A stretch of 5,425 nt of DNA from Gammaproteobacteria bacterium (GCA_024277555.1 JAJRUY010000311.1:1-5425); one strand, 5' to 3'. Shown: positions 1-5,404, counted from the stretch's first letter. Program-made: numbers and translations. Notes: a model not told the origin generated them from the letters alone.

Positions 1-186
1 GAGTACCAAACCCGCTTCAAGGCCACTGAGCTCCCACCCCTCTCCCACAATGCTTTCTGCGGACAAATACAGGTCATCCACAGCTTGCACCACAGGCAAC
101 CAGCACATCATCAGGCAAGCACACAACCAGCCCTGCAGGCGGGTTATGTTTCTATCTGTATCTGATACCATTGAGCCGCATTTCAT
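1..186 (-). CDS. N-terminus of an exported protein of unknown function (partial, runs off left edge)
   Basis: The minus strand is open for 62 codons from the ATG at 186-184 to the window edge. The peptide has an N-terminal polar stretch, then a hydrophobic core (GWLCACLMMCWLPVVQA, residues about 19-35) ending in a plausible signal peptidase I site at VQA, then a soluble-looking start VDDLYLSAESIVGEGWELSG. This is a classic Sec signal peptide, so the product should be periplasmic or outer-membrane associated. The 'AES..GEGWELSGLE' phrase resembles the start of large AsmA/TamB/YdbH-like envelope proteins, but that is only an impression. There is no good Shine-Dalgarno before the ATG at 186. An in-frame ATG at 171 is an alternative that shortens the n-region. 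An in-frame TGA inside the adjacent repeat limits how far upstream the gene can begin. It is divergent from the 187-aa gene, and its start lies only 12 nt from the 111-bp repeat. Confidence 0.6.
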   Translation of the reverse strand, partial: MKCGSMVSDTDRNITRLQGWLCACLMMCWLPVVQAVDDLYLSAESIVGEGWELSGLEAGLVL

Positions 187-198
187 AAGACAACAAAA

Positions 199-309
199 GG
201 GCACCTCGAAAAATCGTCATTCCGGCGGAAGCCGGAATCCATAACTTGCTGATTTATATGGATCCCGGCTTTAGCCGGGGTGACGAAAAACGAATTATTC
301 GAGGTTCCC
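199..309 (+). repeat. MITE-like 111-bp palindromic repeat, copy 1
   Basis: This is an imperfect palindrome with terminal inverted repeats GGGCACCTCGAA (199-210) and TTCGAGGTTCCC (298-309), 11 of 12 matching. Inside these are an inner TCGTCA/TGACGA pair (214-219 and 281-286), a hairpin TTCCGGC-GGAA-GCCGGAA (220-237), an inverted pair ATCCATA/TATGGAT (237-243 and 257-263), and a second hairpin CCCGGC-TTTA-GCCGGG (264-279). The reverse complement of the whole unit recurs at 3832-3942 with 107 of 111 identical bases. The hairpin cores match the widespread bacterial 'CATTCCnGCGnAAGCnGGAATCCA' dispersed repeat, which is often mistranslated as 'PAKAGI' peptides. No transposase is encoded, so it is non-autonomous if mobile. 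Flanks AAAA and AGAA do not form an exact target duplication. It sits in the divergent gap between the exported-protein gene and the 187-aa gene. Confidence 0.85.
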
Positions 310-354
310 AGAAGCAATATCCGGTTTTTTACTCTACCATGCCACTCAGTACCC

Positions 355-362
355 GGAAGGAG
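355..362 (+). promoter_or_regulatory. Ribosome binding site fixing the start of the 187-aa gene
   Basis: GGAAGGAG lies 6 nt before the ATG at 369. It decides against the longer open frame that begins at 246 inside the repeat, which would add 41 residues translated from repeat sequence. Confidence 0.8.
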
Positions 363-368
363 AAAACC

Positions 369-932
369 ATGGCATTACCATTACGCATCAAAAGCCGCTG
401 GAGCAAGGATGGTGATCGTTCGCTGGACGAAATCGCCGGCGCACTGGCTTTTATCAGCTGGCGGCTGGCCCAGGGCAAAGCCATCAATTTGCATGGGGAA
501 GACTTTGTTTATGAAGATGACAGGCAGCGCATGGCTGTCATTGCTGAATATCTGATTTTTCAACTGCAGATTATCGACCGCCTGGCCAAACAGGATCTCA
601 AATTGAACGATGAAGACCGGCAGCAACTGATCATCACCACGGCAAGCAAGCAGGCAGATATCATTCAAGACAACAGCATGGATTTGTTTGGTGCCGGAGA
701 TTATGTTCAGCCTTTTTTGAAACTGATTAACCGGCGGGCCGCAGAATATGCGGGCTACCGTTACACGGAAGACGGTCCTTCCTACCCCTTCCTGCGACAT
801 CTGGGTTACGAAATTCAGCAAATCATGGGGGAATCCCAGGAAAATCGCTGGGTGATCGATCAGGTCATGGACAGGGACGGCCCGGAAATCGACCGCAAGA
901 TCGCCCCGGCAATGCGGGATCTGTTTGAATAG
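369..932 (+). CDS. Conserved-looking hypothetical protein, 187 aa
   Basis: I do not recognise this family. The protein is soluble and probably mostly helical, with no signal peptide, no membrane segment and no cysteine. It is rich in charged and amphipathic stretches: residues 19-35 (LDEIAGALAFISWRLAQ), 51-75, and an acidic region around 80-100. The C-terminal part carries an aromatic cluster (EYAGYRYTEDGPSYPFLRHLGYEIQ, about residues 116-140, key residues Y117, Y120, Y122, Y129, F131) and ends in a charged tail. No catalytic motif is visible. The start is set by a strong Shine-Dalgarno, and coding quality is convincing throughout. It is transcribed divergently from the exported-protein gene at the left edge and ends 16 nt before a strong bidirectional terminator, so it is probably monocistronic. 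Its promoter must lie within or next to the 111-bp repeat, because only 59 nt separate the repeat from the start codon. I saw no clear -35/-10 pair there. Confidence 0.85.
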   Translation: MALPLRIKSRWSKDGDRSLDEIAGALAFISWRLAQGKAINLHGEDFVYEDDRQRMAVIAEYLIFQLQIIDRLAKQDLKLNDEDRQQLIITTASKQADIIQDNSMDLFGAGDYVQPFLKLINRRAAEYAGYRYTEDGPSYPFLRHLGYEIQQIMGESQENRWVIDQVMDRDGPEIDRKIAPAMRDLFE

Positions 933-948
933 TAGCTACCAGAAAGCG

Positions 949-990
949 CAGACAAAATAAAGGCGGGTTTCCCCGCCTTTATTTTGTCTG
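949..990. terminator. Bidirectional intrinsic terminator between convergent genes
   Basis: A perfect 19-bp stem (949-967 paired with 972-990) closes on a TTTC loop. The stem reads CAGACAAAATAAAGGCGGG and its complement, so a GC-rich upper stem is flanked by A-rich and T-rich arms on both strands. That is the form expected of a terminator working in both directions. It lies between the end of the 187-aa gene (932) and the end of the minus-strand 65-aa gene (1004), serving both. Confidence 0.92.
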
Positions 991-1003
991 GCTGGACAGT
1001 CCG

Positions 1004-1201
1004 TCAGTTTTTAACCCACTTATCCAGGTTATCCAGGTTCTTCTCCCCGCCATCGGCATAACCTGCTTCGTAGGCTTCGTTCAGCCGCTGTTCCTCACGC
1101 TCAGGATGATGCAGAAACCCCGCCTGCCAGCCCAGGATATACTCATCATCGACACCCATGCTTTCCATCTTTGTTACGGCATCGTAGTAAAACTGGTTCA
1201 T
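1004..1201 (-). CDS. Small hypothetical protein, 65 aa
   Basis: This is a short acidic soluble protein without signal peptide or membrane segment; I do not recognise a named family. It carries two similar aromatic-glycine motifs: GWQAGFLHHP (residues 24-33) and AYEAGYADGG (43-52), separated by a charged helix-like EREEQRLNE. The G-aromatic-x-A-G-aromatic pattern recalls ribosome-modulation-factor-like small proteins, but the CPY and GW elements of RMF are absent, so I do not assign it. The start at 1201 is supported by GGAG (complement of 1209-1212) 7 nt upstream. It ends in KWVKN and a TGA, 13 nt before the shared terminator. It is convergent with the 187-aa gene and divergent from bepA. The compact reading frame, the ribosome binding site and the terminator together make it likely to be real. 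Confidence 0.75.
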   Translation of the reverse strand: MNQFYYDAVTKMESMGVDDEYILGWQAGFLHHPEREEQRLNEAYEAGYADGGEKNLDNLDKWVKN

Positions 1202-1376
1202 ATCCGGTCTCCGAAATTTTTTGCGTTAAGTTTAGTACTTTAATACAGCCCTGGATCAGCTCATTCTGTCATGCCTCGCCAGCTGCAACAAGAATCTTGT
1301 TCAAGTAACATTCACTATGCCCCCCCAAGGCCGGGAACATGGCAATAAATACCGGCATTAGAATACTCTGTTTTTC

Positions 1377-1414
1377 TTATGCCTGGCAAGCTACTCAGAC
1401 ATATTCAGGCATAA
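1377..1414. repeat. 9-bp inverted repeat in the intergenic region
   Basis: The arms TTATGCCTG (1377-1385) and CAGGCATAA (1406-1414) are perfect complements separated by 20 nt. No T-run follows, so it is not an intrinsic terminator. It could be a paired protein-binding site or a stem in an untranslated RNA. There is no direct evidence for either. Confidence 0.4.
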
Positions 1415-1516
1415 ATTCAGTCTATGAGACAAACCGGCAACAAAGCCAATGAAATTTCAGTAGTTTGGGCCTTGGGCAATCACCAGGATGATCCGGGCAG
1501 TAATCACCTCCCCCAA

Positions 1517-1558
1517 GGGTTGATTATTAACCCGCCCATTCGAAGGTACTGGTATATT
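1517..1558 (+). promoter_or_regulatory. Candidate extended -10 promoter and operator-like repeat upstream of the M48 protease gene
   Basis: TGG-TATATT at 1550-1558 fits an extended -10 (TGn-TATAAT with 5 of 6). No good -35 stands at the usual distance, as is common for extended -10 promoters. The inverted repeat GGGTT(7 nt)AACCC at 1517-1533 would be centred near -40, where a regulator could act. Transcription from here would give a leader of about 80 nt. Confidence 0.3.
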
Positions 1559-1642
1559 TATTTAACCTGAAAGAGCAGTTTCCGGAACTTGAACCCTCCT
1601 GTCCTGTCTTGTGGTTACCGTGACGAGGAATAGAACAGCCCC

Positions 1643-3145
1643 ATGGGGGCAACACATGCAACTCAACTGATGATCACTTCCAGCCTGCCCCACCGCTGCC
1701 TGACGCTTGTCCTTGGCCTTTGCCTGAGCCTGTCTCCATTGCAGGCCTGGAGCATAAGCGGTGACGAGCTGCCCGACATAGGCGCTGCATCCGGCAATAT
1801 GTTCACCCCAGCCCAGGAAAAACAGCTGGGAAAAACCTTTATGCGCTACATCCGGGCTTCCCAGCCGGTCATCACCAACCCGCTGCTGGATGACTACATC
1901 AACAAACTGGGAACCGCCCTGGTAGAGCACAGCCAGGGGCAAGGATCGAAATTCACTTTCTTTCTGGTAGACAGCCCTCAAGTCAATGCCTATGCCGGGC
2001 CGGGCGGTTACATCGGCATCTATACCGGGCTGGTACTCACCACCGAATCTGAAAGCGAACTGGCTGCGGTGCTGGCGCACGAAATCACCCATGTAACCCA
2101 GAAGCACTTGCAGCGCGCCTGGTACGCCGCCAGCAACATGAGCCTGATCCAGGGAGCGGCCCTGATCGCCGCCATCATCCTCGGCGCGGCCGCGGGCGGT
2201 GACGCTGCGGTAGCTGCAACCATGGGCGCCCAGGCTGCCATACAGCAGCAGCAAATCAATTTTACCCGTCACAATGAACAAGAAGCAGATCGCCTGGGCA
2301 TCGATATCCTCCATGAGGCTGATTATGATCCCCGCGCCATGCCCAGCTTTTTTACCCGCATGGGCAGGGCCAATCGCAGCTATGGCAGAGAGCTGCCTGA
2401 GTTTCTGCGCACGCACCCGGTAACCAATTCCCGTATTGCCGACTCCCTGGGACGCGCCGAAAAATTCCCTTATCGGCAACGGCCTGACAGCCATCGCTAT
2501 TTGCTGCTAAGAGCAGCTTTGAAAGAACAGACTTTCGACCAACCTGATCAAGCAGTCGCCTATTTTCAGGCCATACTGAAGGAGGGGCGCTACCGCAACC
2601 AGGCAGCAGCCCGGTATGGACTTGGCCTGGCGCTATTCCATAACAACCAGTACGAAGAAGCGTCTGCAGAATTGCGCAAGCTGATGCAGGAACACCCCGA
2701 CACGCTGGAATTCACCATTACTGCTTCACAAGCCGATATGGATGCTGGCAGAAAACAATTGGCCATAGAGCGTCTGGAGCAAAGCTCACACAAGTTTCCG
2801 TTGAGCTATCCCCTGCAGGTGACATTGGCGGAATTTTACCTGCAGGCTGGAAGAGCGCAGGATGCCTACAAGAAGCTCAAACAACTGGCCTCCCTGCAGC
2901 CGGAAAACACCCGCACCTTCAAACTGCTGGCGAAAGCAGCGGCAGCCCTCGGCAACCAGGCAGAGAGCCATGAGCATATGGCCACACATTATTATTTGAT
3001 GGGCGCCCTGGAACCCGCCCTTTTGCAGCTGAAAATAGCTCTACGCATTCCGGGACTGGATTTCTACCAGACAGCCAGACTGGAATCGCAGTTGAAAAAA
3101 ATACAATCTGAAGCAGACGAACTGAAGAAGGAACGCAAAAAATAA
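1643..3145 (+). CDS. bepA: M48-family periplasmic metalloprotease with TPR repeats (BepA/YfgC-like)
   Basis: This is a zinc metalloprotease and chaperone of the periplasm. In E. coli BepA promotes assembly of outer-membrane proteins such as LptD and degrades stalled ones at the BAM complex. Visible here are an N-terminal signal peptide (hydrophobic core about residues 20-33, likely cleavage after LQA at 35), the zinc site HEITH at 146-150, and the third ligand in the EADR motif (E214). H258 in the THPVTNSRI segment matches the histidine that acts as a switch in BepA. A hydrophobic Gly/Ala-rich segment lies at about 167-186, between the zinc motifs. A helical TPR-like C-terminal half runs from about 285 to 470, followed by a lysine-rich tail. 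The length of 500 aa agrees with E. coli BepA (487). Translation may start at 1643 (GAGGAA 12 nt upstream, rather far) or at the ATG at 1670, which has no Shine-Dalgarno but leaves a standard signal peptide. An in-frame stop at 1631 excludes earlier starts. All catalytic residues are present. Confidence 0.93.
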   Translation: MGATHATQLMITSSLPHRCLTLVLGLCLSLSPLQAWSISGDELPDIGAASGNMFTPAQEKQLGKTFMRYIRASQPVITNPLLDDYINKLGTALVEHSQGQGSKFTFFLVDSPQVNAYAGPGGYIGIYTGLVLTTESESELAAVLAHEITHVTQKHLQRAWYAASNMSLIQGAALIAAIILGAAAGGDAAVAATMGAQAAIQQQQINFTRHNEQEADRLGIDILHEADYDPRAMPSFFTRMGRANRSYGRELPEFLRTHPVTNSRIADSLGRAEKFPYRQRPDSHRYLLLRAALKEQTFDQPDQAVAYFQAILKEGRYRNQAAARYGLGLALFHNNQYEEASAELRKLMQEHPDTLEFTITASQADMDAGRKQLAIERLEQSSHKFPLSYPLQVTLAEFYLQAGRAQDAYKKLKQLASLQPENTRTFKLLAKAAAALGNQAESHEHMATHYYLMGALEPALLQLKIALRIPGLDFYQTARLESQLKKIQSEADELKKERKK

Positions 3146-3310
3146 CCTGCTGTATGCCTGCATTTTGCACACCAATGCCCTGACAGGGCAAAAAACAGGG
3201 GGAAATTATACTGCCTGGATCAAGTCAAACCACATTTTCACTATGGCAACAAAAAATAATATGGTAAGTTCCGCTACGGATACGATGAAAACAACAGGAG
3301 AGTTATTCAA

Positions 3311-3685
3311 ATGCCAAAGAAGACTACCAAAAAGATACTTCCCCGGAAAGCGCCAAAAAAGTTGAGCGCTATTGCCAAGAAGCAAACCAAAAGTGAAATC
3401 CTGACTGCCATTGCAGGAGACACGGGGCTGACCAAAAAAGAAGTTGCCTCCGTATTCTCCTCCCTGGGCGACCTCATCACCAGGCATATCAAAAAACGCG
3501 GCTCCGGCGAGTTCGCCATTCCCGATACCGGCGTGAAAATCCGCCGTGTGAAAAAACCTGCCCGCAAGGCGCGCATGGGACGCAACCCTGCCACTGGCGA
3601 ATCCATGAAAATTCCATCCAAGCCAGCCAGCACTACCGTAAAGGTAAGCGCACTCAAGGCGCTCAAGGATGCGGTGTCAAAGTAA
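3311..3685 (+). CDS. HU/IHF-family DNA-binding protein with lysine-rich N-terminal extension
   Basis: This is a nucleoid-associated protein of 124 aa. The HU core spans about residues 25-124. It begins TKSEILTAIAGDTGLTKKEV (helix-turn-helix-like dimerisation helices) and includes the DNA-arm motif GRNPATGE at 90-97, whose proline intercalates into the minor groove in HU proteins. It closes with a helix containing VSALKALKDAV. About 24 extra residues at the front (MPKKTTKKILPRKAPKKLSA) are very basic, and the arm region also carries an added basic run (KIRRVKKPARKARM). Compared with E. coli HU at about 90 aa, this is an extended, probably stronger or less selective DNA binder. A ribosome binding site AGGAGAG lies at 3296-3302, and a good intrinsic terminator follows. 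It lies 165 nt after the M48 protease gene. A possible -10 TATACT at 3207-3212 suggests its own promoter, but no matching -35 is clear. Confidence 0.9.
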   Translation: MPKKTTKKILPRKAPKKLSAIAKKQTKSEILTAIAGDTGLTKKEVASVFSSLGDLITRHIKKRGSGEFAIPDTGVKIRRVKKPARKARMGRNPATGESMKIPSKPASTTVKVSALKALKDAVSK

Positions 3686-3717
3686 TCCACAACCCTGGTT
3701 ACGCACCCATACAATCG

Positions 3718-3753
3718 AAGGCCAGCATCATTGTCAATGACGCTGGCCTTTTT
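3718..3753 (+). terminator. Intrinsic terminator of the HU-family gene
   Basis: AAGGCCAGC (3718-3726) pairs with GCTGGCCTT (3742-3750). After one mismatch, TCATTG pairs with CAATGA across a tight loop, and a T-run follows directly (3749-3753). It starts 32 nt after the stop codon at 3685. Confidence 0.88.
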
Positions 3754-3831
3754 CATTACGGATACCATAAATAAAATCCATACCCAATAGCATGACGGGT
3801 ACAAAGTGTAACCTGGCCAAATTCAACACAA

Positions 3832-3942
3832 GGGAACCTCGAATAATTCGTTTTTCGTCACCCAGGCGAAAGCCGGGATCCATATAAATCAGCAAGTTAT
3901 GGATTCCGGCTTTCGCCGGAGTGACGATTTTTCGAGGTGCCC
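3832..3942 (-). repeat. MITE-like 111-bp palindromic repeat, copy 2 (inverted relative to copy 1)
   Basis: This is the reverse complement of 199-309 at the same length, with four substitutions. Two of these fall in hairpin loops and two in the stems or just beside them. It is flanked by the direct repeat ACAA (3828-3831 and 3943-3946), a candidate 4-bp target duplication. Read on the minus strand it gives the familiar spurious peptide 'TPAKAGIHNLLIYMDPGF', typical of this class of dispersed repeat. It lies between the HU terminator and the 3' end of the retropepsin-like gene, so it does not interrupt a gene. Its strong hairpins could end transcription coming from the minus-strand operon, which has no other visible terminator. 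Confidence 0.85.
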
Positions 3943-4004
3943 ACAAGATAATGAATAATATAGATAAACACCGGCATCCCGAGCGTTCTGGTGAAATATG
4001 CGGG

Positions 4005-4526
4005 CTAACGTATCTGGCGCAATGTCAATACTCCATCACGCTGTATCATTTCCAGCTTTTTCAGGAAGCTCATGCCCAGCAATACCTGATTGTCAGGCTT
4101 GAGCCTGGGAAGAATGGTAGCACTAACATTGTCCATTTCAATCACGCCCAGGCTTACACGGTTCAGCACCGTCTGCCATACCGCCACAACGCCATTGGCA
4201 GTATGACTGAAAGCGCCTCCGCGTTTTTCCAGGCCAAGCTTGTTTGCCAATGCCTCCGAGACCGCAACATCCGTCGCACCCGTATCCACCAGGAACACCA
4301 CGGGATAGCCATTGATCGTGCCGCTGGCAACATAGTGCCCCTGGGCATTCCGCTCCAGCACCACTTCCCGCATTCCCTGGGATGAAATGCTTCCCCCGGG
4401 AGATGAGTTCGGGTTTTTACGTTTTTCCAGCACCTGGCCAAAGAAAAGCGTCAGCAACAGCAGCAACAGGATCCAGGCGCCAAAGATCATGCCTTTTCCC
4501 AAACCCTGCCCTGGGGGAGATGTCAT
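4005..4526 (-). CDS. Membrane-anchored retropepsin-like aspartic protease (TIGR02281 type, clan AA)
   Basis: This 173-aa protein has a short cytoplasmic N-terminus, one membrane helix (about residues 13-30, IFGAWILLLLLLTLFFG) and a linker. A single retropepsin-like domain then spans about 53-173 and should face the periplasm. The catalytic motif is FLVDTGATDVAVS with Asp81. The family's second conserved element appears as LLGMSFLKKLE (149-159). Like retroviral proteases it has one catalytic Asp per chain, so it must dimerise to act. Family members are widespread in proteobacteria, and their substrates are largely unknown. The start at 4526 is the only possible one, since an in-frame TGA lies just upstream. 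Its ribosome binding is odd: AAGGA is 14 nt away, GGTGAG only 3 nt away, and a four-codon frame overlaps the start (see findings). It lies 35 nt downstream of the mlaC-like gene on the same strand and is probably co-transcribed with it. Confidence 0.88.
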   Translation of the reverse strand: MTSPPGQGLGKGMIFGAWILLLLLLTLFFGQVLEKRKNPNSSPGGSISSQGMREVVLERNAQGHYVASGTINGYPVVFLVDTGATDVAVSEALANKLGLEKRGGAFSHTANGVVAVWQTVLNRVSLGVIEMDNVSATILPRLKPDNQVLLGMSFLKKLEMIQRDGVLTLRQIR

Positions 4527-4561
4527 CTGCTCACCATTTTTCCTTCACCAATAAGGGGCAT

Positions 4562-5224
4562 CTATGAGCCGGATGAGATCTGGCGATAAGCTCGGGCAAG
4601 CGACTGTTGATTGTATGCCCTTGGCATATACATGGCCTGGCGAAACTGGCGGCGATAATGAATCACTGCACTTTGTCCGTTGGCCATTACATCAAACACC
4701 TTCCAGCCCTCAGGCGCCTTGTAAAAACGGAAGTCCAGGCGAACAGGATAGCCTTGCGGCCCGATGATTGCCGTAGTTACAACACCAGTGCGACCATCAG
4801 CATGCAAGTGCTGGGAGATGACATTTATGTTTTGGTTATTGTAGCTGTCCAGTTTTCGCACCATGGTGGAAAGAAACTGCTGCTTGATGCGCTCGGCCAT
4901 GCGCAACCGCTGGTCGGAACTCATATGACGGTACATGTTCCCTGCTGCGGATTTGGCCATATAGGAAAAATCAAAATATGGCGCAATCTCGACATCCATA
5001 TATTGCCCCAGGGAACGCGGATTCAGATCTGCACGGCGCAAAAGCTCAAGCAGGCGCCCCATGCCTTCCTCGAGCAACGCCGCCGGGCTGTCCTTGATGA
5101 TCTCTGGCATAACCGTCCTGGGCATGGGTAGAACATAGCCATAGGCATGCGCAGGCACACCGGATTGCGCCTGTGCAATCCCCATGCTCACTATCGCCAA
5201 TATGGTAACAGCCGTTTTTTTCAT
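4562..5224 (-). CDS. MlaC/Ttg2D-family periplasmic phospholipid-binding protein
   Basis: This 220-aa exported protein matches the MlaC (toluene tolerance Ttg2) family, which shuttles phospholipids between the outer and inner membranes. It has a signal peptide MKKTAVTILAIVSMGIAQAQ with cleavage after AQA at 19. The family hallmarks follow: VEIAPYFDFSYMAKSAAG (about 78-95), SSDQRLRMAERIKQQF (102-117), and GWKVFDV at 173-179 followed by HYRRQF (189-194). The usual family phrase after the WxVxDV motif is VEGVSLV, but here it reads MANGQSAV, a mild departure. The start is placed at 5224 rather than at the upstream in-frame ATG at 5269. GGAGGA sits 6 nt before 5224, and the signal peptide begins there. 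No mlaE, mlaF or mlaD genes are visible beside it, so this is either a solitary paralogue or part of a split system. The retropepsin-like protease gene follows after 35 nt. Confidence 0.87.
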   Translation of the reverse strand: MKKTAVTILAIVSMGIAQAQSGVPAHAYGYVLPMPRTVMPEIIKDSPAALLEEGMGRLLELLRRADLNPRSLGQYMDVEIAPYFDFSYMAKSAAGNMYRHMSSDQRLRMAERIKQQFLSTMVRKLDSYNNQNINVISQHLHADGRTGVVTTAIIGPQGYPVRLDFRFYKAPEGWKVFDVMANGQSAVIHYRRQFRQAMYMPRAYNQQSLARAYRQISSGS

Positions 5225-5230
5225 TGATTC

Positions 5231-5237
5231 TTCCTCC
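5231..5237 (-). promoter_or_regulatory. Ribosome binding site fixing the start of the mlaC-like gene
   Basis: The minus-strand GGAGGAA stands 6 nt before the ATG at 5224. It rejects the 15-residue longer frame starting at 5269, which would put non-signal sequence before the MKKTAV signal peptide. Confidence 0.8.
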
Positions 5238-5404
5238 GCTGCTGTAAATCCTGCTTCTTCAGTATGCAAAATACGCTGGTCTTTCAGAAAGGCTAGCCCA
5301 CATTTCTCACCGGGGTTCGGGAATTCCGGTCAATCCGGCAAAGCAGTTTGTTTGATCGTCCGAAAAGCATAGCCGTAGCTTTGGATTGAGGAGGATCGGG
5401 CAAA

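Larger units (their letters stand above)
1202..1642. other. 441-bp intergenic region between divergent genes
   Basis: No convincing gene is present. The region holds a 7-1-7 palindrome AACAAGA-A-TCTTGTT (1287-1301), a run of seven C (1320-1326), a 9-bp inverted repeat TTATGCCTG/CAGGCATAA with a 20-nt spacer (1377-1414), and an inverted repeat GGGTT/AACCC (1517-1533) just upstream of a candidate promoter for the M48 protease gene. A 48-codon open frame at 1424-1570 lacks a ribosome binding site and was not accepted. The length and number of small inverted repeats fit a regulatory region for the two divergent genes. Confidence 0.5.

Noticed and set aside
50..244. 64-codon plus-strand open frame at the left end
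   Set aside because: It is antisense to the exported-protein start and runs into the 111-bp repeat, with no protein features.
246..368. Upstream extension of the 187-aa gene
   Set aside because: The extra 41 residues (starting MLIYMDPGFSRGDEK) are translated largely from the 111-bp repeat, and a strong Shine-Dalgarno marks the start at 369.
1520..1558. TTGATT/TATATT pair as a classic sigma70 promoter
   Set aside because: The spacer is 27 nt, far outside the usual range. Only the extended -10 reading is kept, at low confidence.
1424..1570. 48-codon plus-strand open frame in the intergenic region
   Set aside because: It has no ribosome binding site and no recognisable motif, and it overlaps the candidate promoter of the M48 protease gene.
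1562..2494. 310-codon minus-strand open frame
   Set aside because: It lies antisense to the first half of the BepA-like gene, whose catalytic motifs and signal peptide are intact. The frame has no ribosome binding site and a low-complexity shadow-like composition.
3176..3190. TGCCCTG-A-CAGGGCA palindrome after the M48 protease gene as a terminator
   Set aside because: The loop is a single base and the following run is A, not T, on the plus strand. It may be an operator or chance.
3921..4385. 154-codon plus-strand open frame
   Set aside because: It is antisense to the retropepsin-like gene and begins inside the repeat.
4607..5131. 174-codon plus-strand open frame
   Set aside because: It is a shadow of the mlaC-like gene, which has family motifs, a signal peptide and a strong ribosome binding site.
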